Assembly: GCA_963752965.1 (NCBI GenBank)
Contig: CAVWAJ010000017.1
Span: 372,001-436,000, forward strand
DNA from: QHXW01 sp963752965
GTDB lineage: Bacteria > Acidobacteriota > Terriglobia > Bryobacterales > Bryobacteraceae
Direction: 5' to 3'
Length of the DNA stretch: 64,000 bases
Positions 1 through 9,402 of the stretch are shown piece by piece. Made by a program: the position numbers and the translations under genes. Every line of letters starts with the position of its first letter. Positions within the stretch are counted from its first letter, which is position 1. Under the pieces are notes generated by a model. That model searched no databases. It was not told the DNA's origin and saw only the letters and a program-made list of their open reading frames with translations.

Positions 1-560
1 CGAAACTTGCCAAGCGCGTCGAGACGGAACTTGCCGCGCTGGCGATGGAACGGTCGGTCTTCGAGATCGCGGTACGCCCCGCCGCAGCGTCGCCCTCCGG
101 CAATGAAACGGTCGAGTTCCTTGTGTCACCCAATCTCGGTGAAGCACCGAAGGCAATCGAAAAGATCGCATCCGGCGGCGAGATCTCCCGAATCGCGCTC
201 GCGCTCAAAACCTGTGTGACCGCCCCAGGGCGTACCAACGGGATTGTGCGCACGCTGGTGTTCGATGAAGTCGACGCCGGCATCGGCGGCGGCGTGGCCG
301 AGGGCGTGGGGCGGCGGCTGAAAAAGCTTTCGGCGAGTAGCCAGGTTCTATGTGTGACCCACCTCGCCCAGATCGCATGCTTCGCCGACTACCACTACTT
401 GATCGAGAAGCACGAGCAGAAGGGCCGCACGGTCGCGACGGTCGAGGAATTGGACGCCGACGCCCGCACGCGCGAGATCGGCCGCATGCTATCAGGCCAG
501 AAGGTCACTCCCGAAGCGCTGAAGCACGCGGAACGATTGATCGCGATGAGCGCTAAGTAA
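1..560 (+). CDS. recN: DNA repair protein RecN, C-terminal part (5' end outside window)
   Basis: SMC-like ATPase of double-strand-break repair. Only the last ~185 residues lie in the window; the reading frame runs in from base 1 and stops with TAA at 558-560. The ABC signature SGGEISR, a Walker B stretch LVFDEVDAGIGG and the CVTHLAQIA switch-histidine region are present in the right order, as in RecN C-terminal lobes. It converges with the Tat oxidoreductase gene after 2 bases, with no room for a separate terminator. Confidence 0.95.
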   Translation, partial: KLAKRVETELAALAMERSVFEIAVRPAAASPSGNETVEFLVSPNLGEAPKAIEKIASGGEISRIALALKTCVTAPGRTNGIVRTLVFDEVDAGIGGGVAEGVGRRLKKLSASSQVLCVTHLAQIACFADYHYLIEKHEQKGRTVATVEELDADARTREIGRMLSGQKVTPEALKHAERLIAMSAK

Positions 561-562
561 GC

Positions 563-1870
563 CTAGACGTTCTCCGGCACCACGAAGGGCTCGCGATACT
601 TCCGCGTGATGTAGCTATTGGCCTCGTCGTCATTCACGAAGCGCTCGGTTTTCGGATCGAAGTTCAGCTTGCGGCCGGTGCGATAGCTGATGTTGGCCAT
701 GTGAACCAACACCGCGGATATGTGCCCCTCTTCGATGTCGCAAGTCAGATCGGCGGAATTGCGCGTGCGCACAGCCTTCAGAAAATTGGCAATGTGCGGC
801 GTCGTGTCCCACTCTTCCTTCTCGGTGTACTTCATCTCCTGCACTAACTTGCGATCTTCGCCGCGATAGATCTGGAAGCCCTTCAGGTCGATCGACATCC
901 AGCCTTCGCTGCCGAAGAACAGGTTGCCGACAAAGCCGGCATTTTCGCCGGCATAGCCGATACTGCTCTCGCCGCCCGTGATCAAGCCGCGAACTTCGAA
1001 CACGAGCTCGCAATCGTCATACTTGAAGGTGGCGAGCTGGGTGTTGGGAGTCTCTTGATCGTCGTTGTAGGCGTACTTTCCGCCGTCAGAGACAACCAGT
1101 TCCGGCAGAGTCTTCTTGTTTAGACCCCAACGGCAGATGTCCATCTCGTGTATGCCCTGGTTGCCGATGTCGCCGTTCCCCGTGTCCCAAAACCAGTGCC
1201 AGTTGTAGTGGAATCGATTCGGGTTGAACGGCCGCATCGGCGCCGGGCCCAGCCACGTATCGTAGTCGACGCCGGGCGGCACGGGCCCATCGGGTTGATG
1301 GCCGATCGATTTGCGCCGCTTGTAGCACAGCCCTTTCGCCATGTAGACCTTGCCGATGACACCTTCGTGAAGCATTTGCATGGCCTGAATCTTGTGCTGG
1401 GTCGTGCGGCTCTGCATGCCCACCTGCACCATGCGGTTGTATTTGCGCGCGGCCTCCACCATCTTCCGGCCTTCCCAAATTTCGTGGCTCGCCGGCTTTT
1501 CCACGTAGACGTCCTTGCCGGCCTGGCAAGCCCAAATCGTGGCCAGCGCGTGCCAGTGATTGCAGGTCGCGATGGAAACGGCGTCGATGTCTTTGTCCTC
1601 GAGCAGCCGCCGAATGTCCTGATAGGTCTTCTGCGGCTTCGCGCCAGTCACCTTGCTGGTGAAGGCAACGGCGCGCTCAATCTGCGACTGATCAATGTCG
1701 CATATCGCGGCAACACGCGCTCCCGGGATCTTGGCAAGGCTGGTGATGTGATCGCGGCCGCGGCTGCGTACTCCGATGACCGCCACATTGATGCGGTCGT
1801 TGGCTCCGAGCGCGGTCATGCCGGAGGCCATAGCTATGGCTGAGGATTGAAGGAAGGTTCTGCGATTCAT
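563..1870 (-). CDS. Gfo/Idh/MocA family oxidoreductase, Tat-exported
   Basis: 435-residue NAD(P)-dependent oxidoreductase of the Gfo/Idh/MocA family; substrate unknown, probably a sugar or polyol derivative. The N-terminus NRRTFLQSS is a twin-arginine signal, so the folded protein is probably exported with its cofactor. A Rossmann nucleotide fold follows (VAVIGVRSRGRDH, then CDID), and the family EKP motif is present (VYVEKPASHEIWEG). It lies 12 bases downstream of a TIM-barrel isomerase on the same strand, a pairing typical of acidobacterial and planctomycete sugar-degradation clusters. No strong ribosome-binding site precedes the ATG, so it may depend on translation of the upstream gene. 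Confidence 0.85.
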   Translation of the reverse strand: MNRRTFLQSSAIAMASGMTALGANDRINVAVIGVRSRGRDHITSLAKIPGARVAAICDIDQSQIERAVAFTSKVTGAKPQKTYQDIRRLLEDKDIDAVSIATCNHWHALATIWACQAGKDVYVEKPASHEIWEGRKMVEAARKYNRMVQVGMQSRTTQHKIQAMQMLHEGVIGKVYMAKGLCYKRRKSIGHQPDGPVPPGVDYDTWLGPAPMRPFNPNRFHYNWHWFWDTGNGDIGNQGIHEMDICRWGLNKKTLPELVVSDGGKYAYNDDQETPNTQLATFKYDDCELVFEVRGLITGGESSIGYAGENAGFVGNLFFGSEGWMSIDLKGFQIYRGEDRKLVQEMKYTEKEEWDTTPHIANFLKAVRTRNSADLTCDIEEGHISAVLVHMANISYRTGRKLNFDPKTERFVNDDEANSYITRKYREPFVVPENV

Positions 1871-1882
1871 GGTAGTGGTTTT

Positions 1883-2800
1883 CTAATCCGCCGCGACGGA
1901 CTCCCCGCGGCTGCGAAAATCGTGAAGGAACTCGACAAAGCGAGTGGCGTAACGGTCTAGGTTTTCCATGGAGCCGCCACCGAGAAGCGGCGAGCACATC
2001 TCATATGCCACGCTGCCCCGGAAGCCACCCGCACGTAGCGCGCCCAGGAACTTGCAGTAATCGATGAATCCCTCGTCGATGGGAACGGCCTGCACGTAGG
2101 GCGTAAGCGCGGTGTAATTCACGACGGCGGAATCGTAGTGGTAGCGCGGTCGCTTTTGATATGCGGCAATAGTCGTGTGCGCGGTGACTGGCGCTAGTTT
2201 CCGTGCCGCAGCGGCGATGTCTTCGCCGTGCAGCGCCGGCGCCCAGGCATCGAACAACGCCTTGCAGTTCGGCTCGCCCACCGCTTGGATCAGGTCATAC
2301 TGGCTTTCGTAGCCAACCGCGATGTCGTGGTGGTTTTGCACGCCGATGGTGACGCCGAAGTCGCTCGCGCGCTTGGCGCATTCCTTGAGCGCGCCAACAA
2401 CCAGATTCCATTGCGACGTGTAACTGGCGGCCGGATTCTCGTACGCCGTGAAAACGCGCACCATGCTCCCGCCTAGATCGTGCGCCAACCGCGCCAGTTC
2501 GGTGATGTAGTGAATTTGGATCTCACGCTGCGGCACTTCGCCGTGTTCGATGTCCCCGCTGAAATTGTTGTAGCCCGCGATGCAGAGATCGCGCAGATTG
2601 CGCTTCTCAAGATGCTGGCGCAATTGCGCGCGCTCCTTCGCGCCGCAGTCGAGAAGCGAAAGATGCGGACGCTTGGCCATCAGCATGACGCCGTCATAGC
2701 CTAGCGCGGCCGCTTTGTCGATGAACGCGTCGAGAGTGAGATGGGCCTGCCCCCACGAGCCGGAATAACTGACCGAATGCAGCAGTGCTGAAAAGCTCAC
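1883..2800 (-). CDS. sugar phosphate isomerase/epimerase-like TIM-barrel protein
   Basis: 305-residue AP-endonuclease-2-like TIM barrel (xylose-isomerase-like clan). Segments such as GYDGVMLMAKRP, GVTIGVQNHHD and GSVAYEMCSP sit where barrel strands with metal ligands are expected. The reading frame is open upstream to 3214 but would overlap the divergent enoyl-CoA hydratase. The GTG at 2800, seven bases after an AGGGAG box, is the natural start. It heads a two-gene unit with the Tat oxidoreductase. Reaction and substrate cannot be named. Confidence 0.8.
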   Translation of the reverse strand: MSFSALLHSVSYSGSWGQAHLTLDAFIDKAAALGYDGVMLMAKRPHLSLLDCGAKERAQLRQHLEKRNLRDLCIAGYNNFSGDIEHGEVPQREIQIHYITELARLAHDLGGSMVRVFTAYENPAASYTSQWNLVVGALKECAKRASDFGVTIGVQNHHDIAVGYESQYDLIQAVGEPNCKALFDAWAPALHGEDIAAAARKLAPVTAHTTIAAYQKRPRYHYDSAVVNYTALTPYVQAVPIDEGFIDYCKFLGALRAGGFRGSVAYEMCSPLLGGGSMENLDRYATRFVEFLHDFRSRGESVAAD

Positions 2801-2876
2801 GAATAACTCCCTAAACACTGTACACTCCGCGCCGCATTCGATCAACTTCTCGCAAGAGCAAGGTAGAATGTGCGCT

Positions 2877-3656
2877 ATGGCCCAAGAACCCAGACTGCTC
2901 GTGAGCCTTGAGGATGGCGTGAAGCGCATCACGTTCAATGCGCCCGACCGCCGCAATGCCGTGGACCGCGCGACGTCGGAGCGGCTGCTCGAAGTGGTGC
3001 AGGAAACCGCGCGCGACGAGAGCAAGGTGGTCGTGTTGACCGGAGCGGCGGATGCGTTCTGCGCGGGCGCCGACCTGAGCACCGCGAAGCCGGGAGGTGG
3101 CGATGTGACAGAATTCCTGCGGAGCGTGGTGAATCCAACGATCCTTGCGCTACGCCAGATGCCGAAGCCGGTGATTGCGCGCGTGCACGGCCATGCGGTG
3201 GGCGTCGGTTGCAACTACGCCTTGGCCGCAGATATCCGTGTCGCCAGTACCGAAGCGAAGTTCGGCCAGGTGTTCAGCAAGATCGGCCTGATCCCGGATG
3301 GCGGCAGCACTTACTTTCTGCCGCGCATGATCGGCTACCCGAAGGCGTTCGAGTGGATGGCAACCGGCGCGATCATCGATGCGCAGCAGGCTTCGGAATT
3401 CGGCCTCGTGAACTCCGTGGTGCCGCTCCAGGACCTGGATGGTGTCGTTGACGAATGGTGCCGGCGGCTGCGTTCCATGGCCACGCTGGCGATCGCCGGC
3501 ATCAAGCGCGCGCTATCCTATGGCGAAAGCCACACGCTGGCCGAGGCGCTCGATTTCGAGGCCGTAACGCAGCAGACGTGTTATGAATCCGAGGACTTCC
3601 ACGAAGGCGTCGCCGCATTCCGTGAAAAACGCAAGGCCATATTCCAGGGAAAGTAA
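2877..3656 (+). CDS. enoyl-CoA hydratase/isomerase family protein
   Basis: 259-residue crotonase-fold protein acting on acyl-CoA thioesters. Visible family blocks are NAPDRRNAV, the oxyanion-hole segment CAGADLS, HGHAVGVGCNYALAADIR and the IPDGGSTYFLPR loop. Two ATGs are possible, at 2868 and 2877. A TAGAAT -10 box at 2864-2869 overlaps the first and lies 7 bases before the second, so 2877 is preferred and the mRNA may be leaderless. Followed after 12 bases by methylmalonate-semialdehyde dehydrogenase, which suggests a valine- or propionyl-CoA-related catabolic pair. Exact substrate unknown. Confidence 0.85.
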   Translation: MAQEPRLLVSLEDGVKRITFNAPDRRNAVDRATSERLLEVVQETARDESKVVVLTGAADAFCAGADLSTAKPGGGDVTEFLRSVVNPTILALRQMPKPVIARVHGHAVGVGCNYALAADIRVASTEAKFGQVFSKIGLIPDGGSTYFLPRMIGYPKAFEWMATGAIIDAQQASEFGLVNSVVPLQDLDGVVDEWCRRLRSMATLAIAGIKRALSYGESHTLAEALDFEAVTQQTCYESEDFHEGVAAFREKRKAIFQGK

Positions 3657-3668
3657 AGAGAAAAGAGC

Positions 3669-5129
3669 ATGATCGCGATTGATACGGCAATCGAAACTTT
3701 GAAGTTCTTCGTCAACGGAAAGTGGGAGCTGACTGGCGGCGGGCCGATGCATGACATCACGAATCCCGCGCTGAACCGCGTGATCGCGCGCGTTCCCTAT
3801 GCCACGACCGATGATATCGACCGCAGTGCCCGCGCGGCGCACGAAGCCTTCCTCAAGTGGCGCGATGTGCCTGTGGTCGAGCGCGTGCAGGTGCTTTATC
3901 GCTACAAAGACCTGTTGGAGACGCACGCCGAAGAGCTTGCGCGCACGCTCACGAGCGAGAACGGCAAGACGCTGGACGACGCTCGCGCCGAGATTCGCCG
4001 CGCCATTCAGATGGTGGAAGTGAGCTGCGGCATGCCCAGCCTCATGATGGGCCAAGCGCTCGAGAATGTTTCACGCGGCATTGACTGCCACTCGATCCGG
4101 CAGCCGCTCGGCGTTTGTGCCGGCATCACGCCGTTCAATTTCCCAGGCATGGTTCCGTCATGGATGTACCCGTTCGCGATCGCCTGCGGCAACAGTTTCA
4201 TCTTGAAGCCTTCCGAGAAAGTTCCGATGACTCCCACGCGCATGGCGGAGCTGCTGGAGCAGGCTGGGTTGCCCGCTGGCGTTTTCAACCTGGTGCATGG
4301 CGACAAAGTCGCGGTGGACGTGCTGCTTCAGCATCCGCTGGTGCGTGCGATTTCCTTTGTCGGCTCCACGCCCGTTGCGAAATACATTTACGAGAACGCC
4401 GCCAAGAACGGCAAGCGCGTGCAGGCTCTGGGCGGTGCGAAGAATCACCTGGTGGTGATGCCCGACGCCGATCTCGACAAAGCAACCGAGGCGATCATCA
4501 GCTCGGCATTCGGTGCCGCGGGCGAGCGTTGCCTGGCAGGGAGCATTTTGGTGCCGGTGGGCGAAGTGGCGGAGCCTCTGCTCACTCTCCTGCTCGAAAA
4601 GACGCGAAAGATCGTAGTGGGTGATGGCGCCGATGCCACAACGCAGATGGGGCCTTTGGTAACAGCGGCGCACCGCCAGCGCGTGGAGGGCTACGTGGAG
4701 AAAGGCGTTGCCGAGGGCGCTACGCCTCTCTGCGATGGCCGCGATGCCAGCGCCGGTGATGGCTACTTCCTGGGCCCAACGATCTTCGATCACGTGACTA
4801 CTGACATGACGATTGCGCGCGAGGAGATTTTCGGCCCCGTGCTATCCGTGATTCGCGTGAAGGATCTCGATTCGGCCATCGACCTGGTGAACCGCTCTCC
4901 ATTCGGCAACACGACTTCGATCTTCACCGCCGATGGCAAGTCCGCGCGGGATTATGCGGCGCGCGTTGAAGCGGGCATGGTAGGCGTCAACATCGGCGTA
5001 GCCGCGCCAATGGCTTTCTTTCCGTTCTCGGGATGGAAGCAGTCCTTCTTCGGTGACCTGCACGCGCACGGCCGCGACGCGATCGCTTTCTACACCGAGC
5101 AGAAGGTGATTATGAGCCGCTGGTTTTAG
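3669..5129 (+). CDS. mmsA: methylmalonate-semialdehyde dehydrogenase (CoA-acylating)
   Basis: 486-residue aldehyde dehydrogenase of the MmsA/IolA type, which oxidises methylmalonate or malonate semialdehyde to propionyl- or acetyl-CoA. The characteristic FNFPGMVPSWMYPFAIACGN block is present. The nucleophile is Cys288 in GAAGERCLAGS, and the C-terminal GWKQSFFGDLHAHG block is typical of this subfamily. Length is normal. A purine-rich AAAGAGAAAAGAG stretch precedes the ATG. Its 3' end overlaps the convergent cytochrome gene by 20 bases. Confidence 0.92.
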   Translation: MIAIDTAIETLKFFVNGKWELTGGGPMHDITNPALNRVIARVPYATTDDIDRSARAAHEAFLKWRDVPVVERVQVLYRYKDLLETHAEELARTLTSENGKTLDDARAEIRRAIQMVEVSCGMPSLMMGQALENVSRGIDCHSIRQPLGVCAGITPFNFPGMVPSWMYPFAIACGNSFILKPSEKVPMTPTRMAELLEQAGLPAGVFNLVHGDKVAVDVLLQHPLVRAISFVGSTPVAKYIYENAAKNGKRVQALGGAKNHLVVMPDADLDKATEAIISSAFGAAGERCLAGSILVPVGEVAEPLLTLLLEKTRKIVVGDGADATTQMGPLVTAAHRQRVEGYVEKGVAEGATPLCDGRDASAGDGYFLGPTIFDHVTTDMTIAREEIFGPVLSVIRVKDLDSAIDLVNRSPFGNTTSIFTADGKSARDYAARVEAGMVGVNIGVAAPMAFFPFSGWKQSFFGDLHAHGRDAIAFYTEQKVIMSRWF

Positions 5130-5679
5130 CAACGGGCTTCTTCGTCTGCTTGCCGGTGTCGGGGCGCGCGTCCGGCACAAACCCATCGCGGTTCGGCATT
5201 CTGATTTTCGGCAGCGTCTTCGCGTCGAGCACGTCGTCCTCGCCAATGATGCCGTTCATGTGGAGGAGAAACGCCACCAGCGAATAAACCTGGTCGTGCG
5301 TCAGCGTCCCGGGCCGGTCGAGCGGCATGGCGCGGTTCACGTAATCCCAGATCGTCGGCGCGTAGGGCCAGTAACTCCCGATGGTCTTGAGCTGCTTGGG
5401 CGTCGTGAGGCTTCCCTGTCCGCCCACCAGTGGCGACACCTTCGCCTCGTCGCCCCCTTCGCCCTTTGCTCCATGACACCGGGCGCAGCGCCTCGCGTAA
5501 ACGTCGCGGCCCTCGGCGACAGTCCCACGGCCTTCCGGCAGGCCCGTTCCATCGGGAGGGATGGAGAGGTCCATGGCACGGACTTCCTCGGCGGTTGGTG
5601 TTCGCCCCACGCCATACTTGGGTGATTGCGCCGCGAGCGCCACGCCGATCAGAGCCACCGCGCACCTAAGCAACCGCAT
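5110..5679 (-). CDS. monoheme cytochrome c, partner of the sulfite dehydrogenase
   Basis: 189-residue exported c-type cytochrome with an N-terminal signal segment (RLLRCAVALIGVALA) and one heme site, CARCH at residues 65-69. A later YVNRAMPLDRPG segment offers a likely axial methionine. It starts inside the 3' end of the molybdenum enzyme gene (14-base overlap), so the two are translationally coupled. By analogy with SorAB/SoxCD it should take electrons from sulfite oxidation in the periplasm. Overlaps mmsA tail to tail by 20 bases. Confidence 0.85.
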   Translation of the reverse strand: MRLLRCAVALIGVALAAQSPKYGVGRTPTAEEVRAMDLSIPPDGTGLPEGRGTVAEGRDVYARRCARCHGAKGEGGDEAKVSPLVGGQGSLTTPKQLKTIGSYWPYAPTIWDYVNRAMPLDRPGTLTHDQVYSLVAFLLHMNGIIGEDDVLDAKTLPKIRMPNRDGFVPDARPDTGKQTKKPVAKTSGS

Positions 5680-6880
5680 CTGTCACCGTCCCATCCACTT
5701 TGACCTTCCAGACTCGGATGCCATTGTTGTGGTACTCGTAATTCGCGCCGCGCACGGCGACGAGTTCCTCGTGCGAAGGCTGCACATAGCCGGATTCATC
5801 GGTGGCGCGCGATTGCACGGTCGCCTCGCGCCCATCCCACCGCCAGCCGAGCCGGAATCGCGTGAAGGCCATGGGAAGGCGCGGCTCGCTGAGGTCCGCG
5901 TCGCGCCACGTGCCGCCGCCATCGGTCGAAATCTCCACGCGCTCGATGCGGCCGCGTCCCGACCACGCGAGTCCCGTGATCTCAAAGAATCCCGGTCCGG
6001 GCAGCTTCTGTCCGCCAGACGGGAACGTCACCACGGATTTCGCTTCCATCACGAATGTGAACTCGCGCGCGGTGCCATCCGGCATCGGGTCCGTATACTT
6101 CGAAGTCTCGTCGCGCGTCATGTACGGCTGGTCCACCACCTTGAGGCGCCGCAGCCATTTCACGTTGGCGTTTCCTTCCCAGCCCGGAATCACCAGGCGC
6201 AAAGGATAGCCCTGCTCGGGCCGCAGTGCTTCGCCGTTTTGGCCGTACGCGACGAGAATGTCGTCCATGGCCTTCTCGATGGGAATGCTTCGCTGCATCT
6301 TGCAGGCGTCGGCGCCCTCGGCCAGAATCCATTTCGCGCCGTTTTGAACGCCAGCTTCGGAAAGCAGCAGACCGAGGCGGACGCCCGTCCACTCACTGCA
6401 ACTAGCCAGGCCGTGGCTCAGTTGCACCGTGGGAGAATCCCGGCGGCCGTAACCCAGATGACTGTTGCCCGCACATTCGATGAAACAGATGCGCGACGCG
6501 GAAGGCAGACGCCGCAGATCGTCCATCGTGAAAATTAACGGCCGCTCCACCATGCCATGAATCAGCAGCCGGTGCTCGGCGGGGTCGATCGTGGGCACTC
6601 CGGAGTGGAGGCGCTCGTAATGCAAGGCGGAAGGCGTGATGATACCGGGCGTTTCGGCGAGCGGCGTGAAGCTGGAACCGACTTCGAGGATCTTCGTCGT
6701 GGGCAGAGCCCGCGCGGCTTTTTCGAACGCTGAACGTTCTCCGTACGCGCGTAGCGGTTTTCCGATGCGCCGCGGGCCTTCCTCTGCATCGGCGGGCGTC
6801 TGGCGCCTGCAACCTGCGAGAAAGCCGCTCAATGCGGCAGTTGCTTCGAAAAACCGCCGGCGTGTAGACCAACCAGCCAT
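5666..6880 (-). CDS. SorA/SoxC-like molybdenum sulfite dehydrogenase, Tat-exported
   Basis: 404-residue member of the sulfite oxidase family: an oxidoreductase molybdopterin-binding domain (about residues 75-260) followed by a Mo-co dimerisation domain. The molybdenum-ligating cysteine is Cys136 in FIECAGNS. The N-terminus carries STRRRFFEA, a twin-arginine signal. The ATG at 6880 is nine bases after a GAGG box and is preferred over the GTG at 6892. It is followed by an overlapping cytochrome c gene. Sulfite is the likely substrate by family; another S- or N-oxide cannot be excluded. Confidence 0.85.
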   Translation of the reverse strand: MAGWSTRRRFFEATAALSGFLAGCRRQTPADAEEGPRRIGKPLRAYGERSAFEKAARALPTTKILEVGSSFTPLAETPGIITPSALHYERLHSGVPTIDPAEHRLLIHGMVERPLIFTMDDLRRLPSASRICFIECAGNSHLGYGRRDSPTVQLSHGLASCSEWTGVRLGLLLSEAGVQNGAKWILAEGADACKMQRSIPIEKAMDDILVAYGQNGEALRPEQGYPLRLVIPGWEGNANVKWLRRLKVVDQPYMTRDETSKYTDPMPDGTAREFTFVMEAKSVVTFPSGGQKLPGPGFFEITGLAWSGRGRIERVEISTDGGGTWRDADLSEPRLPMAFTRFRLGWRWDGREATVQSRATDESGYVQPSHEELVAVRGANYEYHNNGIRVWKVKVDGTVTDAVA

Positions 6881-6930
6881 GTGTGGGCACACCTCAGCTT
6901 CCGATGGTACTGCATCGGGGCGGAGCGGGT

Positions 6931-8202
6931 TCAGGAGCGTTCGCTGGCTGTGAGGGCTCTGTGTTCGAGCTCGAGGAACGGCACTGCTGCCTGCATCAGT
7001 TCCGCTTCGGCGGCGATCGAGTGGTTCTTGCCGCCGTCGCTACCGGCGAGATCCCACAGCTTGAACACCGCGTGTTCCGGAACGTTTTCGGCTTCTTTGA
7101 AGAAGAGCAGCGCATTCGCAGCCGGATCGAAATCGACGCTGACCAGGTCGCCGCCGCGGACCTGTCCGCTGGCGATGAGGTTGGAGAGCGGATTCACGAG
7201 CTCGCGCTCCATGGCGCGCCGCAGGTGGCGTGCGCCGTACTTCAGATCCGTTCCTTCACGCAGCAGGAATTCCTTGGCTGGAACTGTGAGCGCAAAGAAG
7301 AAAGGCGTTGGCGTGGATGAGCTGAAGATTCGCTGCTGGAGAATGTTCAATTCGAGATTGAGGATCTTGCGCAGCTCGGGCTCACCAAGGGGCCGGAATA
7401 CCAGCACCTTGTCGAGGCGGTTCATGAACTCCGGCGTGAAGCGGCGGCGTGCGGCTTCCACTCCGGCTCGCGAAATCTTGTCCGCGGTGGCCTCGTCCAG
7501 CGTTCCCGCCTGCTGCTCGCGCTCCTTTTCCCCGGAGTTAAAGCCCAGGCGGGGCCGGAGGATGGAGTTCATCTCGCCGGCCCCCAGGTTGCTGGTCATG
7601 AAAATCATGGTCTGCGAGAAGTCCACGCGGCGGGTATCGCCCAGCGTCAGCGTAGCCTTGTCGAGAACGGCAAGGAGCAAATTCCACAGCGCATCACTGG
7701 CTTTTTCCACTTCATCGAACAGCACGAAGCTGAGCTTCACTTTTTCGGTGTGGTACTGATCGAGCACTTCCTGGCTCAGCAGCGGATGCGTTTCCCGATG
7801 TCCCAGGTAACCCGGAGGCGAGCCGACCAGTTTTGCGATCTCGTGGCTGTGCTGAAATTCCGCGCAGTCGACTTTGACCATGGCGCGTGCGTCACCCACC
7901 AGGCTCTCCGCGATCGCTTCCACCAGCCTGGTTTTCCCAGTGCCCGTGGGGCCGAGAAACAGGAAGCTGCCTACCGGGCGCGACGGACTAGCCATGCCCG
8001 CGAGGTAGGTCTGGTAAAGATTTACGATCTGCTGTATGGGTTCGTCCTGCCCAACAATGCGCTTGTGTAGATCGGCTCGAAGCTTTTCGGCCTCTTCTCC
8101 GGTTTGGCGGACATCCAGTTGTTTTCTCAACCGCGTCACATTCTCCGATTCAAAGTGTCGACAAGAATCTCTGGCCCGATCATAATCCGCCGGGAGGAGC
8201 AT
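6931..8202 (-). CDS. single-domain AAA+ ATPase, ClpA/ClpB D2-like
   Basis: 423-residue protein with one AAA_2 module followed by a ClpB-D2-small-like C-terminal domain. Walker A is GPTGTGKT, the pore loop lies in GSPPGYLGH, Walker B is FVLFDEVEKA, the arginine-finger region is FTPEFMNRLD and sensor 2 is YGARHLRRAME. It lacks the N-domain, the D1 ring and the coiled-coil middle domain of ClpB, and no obvious ClpP-docking tripeptide was seen. The ORF starts 170 bases from a divergent gene, so the missing half is not adjacent. Lies 50 bases upstream of the sulfite dehydrogenase on the same strand. Client unknown. Confidence 0.8.
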   Translation of the reverse strand: MLLPADYDRARDSCRHFESENVTRLRKQLDVRQTGEEAEKLRADLHKRIVGQDEPIQQIVNLYQTYLAGMASPSRPVGSFLFLGPTGTGKTRLVEAIAESLVGDARAMVKVDCAEFQHSHEIAKLVGSPPGYLGHRETHPLLSQEVLDQYHTEKVKLSFVLFDEVEKASDALWNLLLAVLDKATLTLGDTRRVDFSQTMIFMTSNLGAGEMNSILRPRLGFNSGEKEREQQAGTLDEATADKISRAGVEAARRRFTPEFMNRLDKVLVFRPLGEPELRKILNLELNILQQRIFSSSTPTPFFFALTVPAKEFLLREGTDLKYGARHLRRAMERELVNPLSNLIASGQVRGGDLVSVDFDPAANALLFFKEAENVPEHAVFKLWDLAGSDGGKNHSIAAEAELMQAAVPFLELEHRALTASERS

Positions 8203-8373
8203 GTGAATGCTGAAAAAGGTTAGCAGCCGGGTTGCTCGCAGCGTTAATTACCTTTGGATTTACGAACTTCCGAGCGGCTGTGGGCTTGCCAGAGTGGAGC
8301 TATCACCCAGCCCTTGAACAATCCAATCCGCAGCGATTGACGGAACCAGGCCAGTTTTGAAAAGCTGTAGGGC

Positions 8374-9399
8374 GTGCTATACCGACTGCTGCTCACGTCC
8401 TGCCTTTGCGCCGCGCCGTTTTTCGCCCAGGAACTCCAATTTGCCGGCCTCGGCGATTTCCCCTTAACGAGTGGCGCCAGCATCCGTAACTGCCGCGTTG
8501 GCTACCGCACGTTCGGCAAGTTGAACGCCGTGAAGTCCAACGCGGTTGTGTTTCCTACCTGGTTTGGCGGAACGACGAAGGATCTGGCGGCACTGATCGG
8601 GCCCGGCAAACTGATCGATTCCTCGAAGTACTTCGTCATCGCGGTCGACGCGCTGGGTGATGGCGTATCCTCTTCTCCCTCCAATAGCGAGCAGCAGCCG
8701 CACATGAAGTTTCCGGCCCTCGCGATTCGCGACATGGTGAACTCGCAGCACCAATTAGTCAAGGATGCGTTGCACATCCCGCATCTGCGCGCCGTCATGG
8801 GCATCTCGATGGGCGGCATGCAGACATTTCAGTGGATGGTGGCATATCCCGACTTCATGGATTGCGCCATTCCGATCGTCGGTTCGCCCAAACTCACTTC
8901 CTATGACCTGCTCTTGTGGCAATCCGGAATTCATGCGATTGAAGCGGACGTGAACTGGAAAGACGGCGACTACACTGCGCCGCCCGAGGCGGGACTGCGA
9001 ACCCTCGCGGATATTGACGCGCTGGCGATTCAGACGCCGGCGTATCGCGTGGCGCATACCAAGCCTGAAGAGTTCCAGAAATTTCTCAACGCCGAGGAAA
9101 CTGAGACGATTCACGGTTTCGACGCAAACAATTGGATTCGGCAGGCCCAAGCCATGATGGGGCACGACGTCTCGCGCCCCTTCGGAAGCGCTATGGCCAA
9201 AGCCGCCGCCGCCGTCAAAGCGCGCGTGCTTGTCATCGCCAGTCTGCAAGACCACATGGTGAACCCGACGCCCGCGCTCGCCTTCGCGCGATTGCTGCAT
9301 GCACGCACGTTGGAACTCGACAGCGACTGCGGCCATCTGGCGACGGATTGCGAATCGGCGAAGGTTGGTGCCGCGATCGCGGAGTTTCTCGGGAGATAA
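8374..9399 (+). CDS. exported alpha/beta hydrolase, homoserine O-acetyltransferase (MetX)-like
   Basis: 341-residue alpha/beta hydrolase of the MetX family. Nucleophile elbow GISMGGMQ (Ser145), acid in LQDHMVNP and His in DCGHLATD complete the triad. It begins with a cleavable signal peptide (LLLTSCLCAAPFFAQ), which cytoplasmic MetX enzymes lack, so it probably acts outside the cytoplasm as a hydrolase or acyltransferase and is not the methionine-pathway enzyme. The start is GTG at 8374. It is followed after 3 bases by a second exported enzyme, probably in one transcript. Confidence 0.75.
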   Translation: MLYRLLLTSCLCAAPFFAQELQFAGLGDFPLTSGASIRNCRVGYRTFGKLNAVKSNAVVFPTWFGGTTKDLAALIGPGKLIDSSKYFVIAVDALGDGVSSSPSNSEQQPHMKFPALAIRDMVNSQHQLVKDALHIPHLRAVMGISMGGMQTFQWMVAYPDFMDCAIPIVGSPKLTSYDLLLWQSGIHAIEADVNWKDGDYTAPPEAGLRTLADIDALAIQTPAYRVAHTKPEEFQKFLNAEETETIHGFDANNWIRQAQAMMGHDVSRPFGSAMAKAAAAVKARVLVIASLQDHMVNPTPALAFARLLHARTLELDSDCGHLATDCESAKVGAAIAEFLGR

Positions 9400-9402
9400 G
9401 CC

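Noticed and set aside
1883..3214. 443-codon version of the first TIM-barrel gene
   Set aside because: The first ~138 codons lie antisense to the enoyl-CoA hydratase; the GTG at 2800 with AGGGAG gives the normal family length.
8203..8373. Missing N-terminal half of the Clp-like ATPase upstream
   Set aside because: The 170-base spacer encodes no Clp D1 motif in any frame, so there is no sign of a simple frameshift here.
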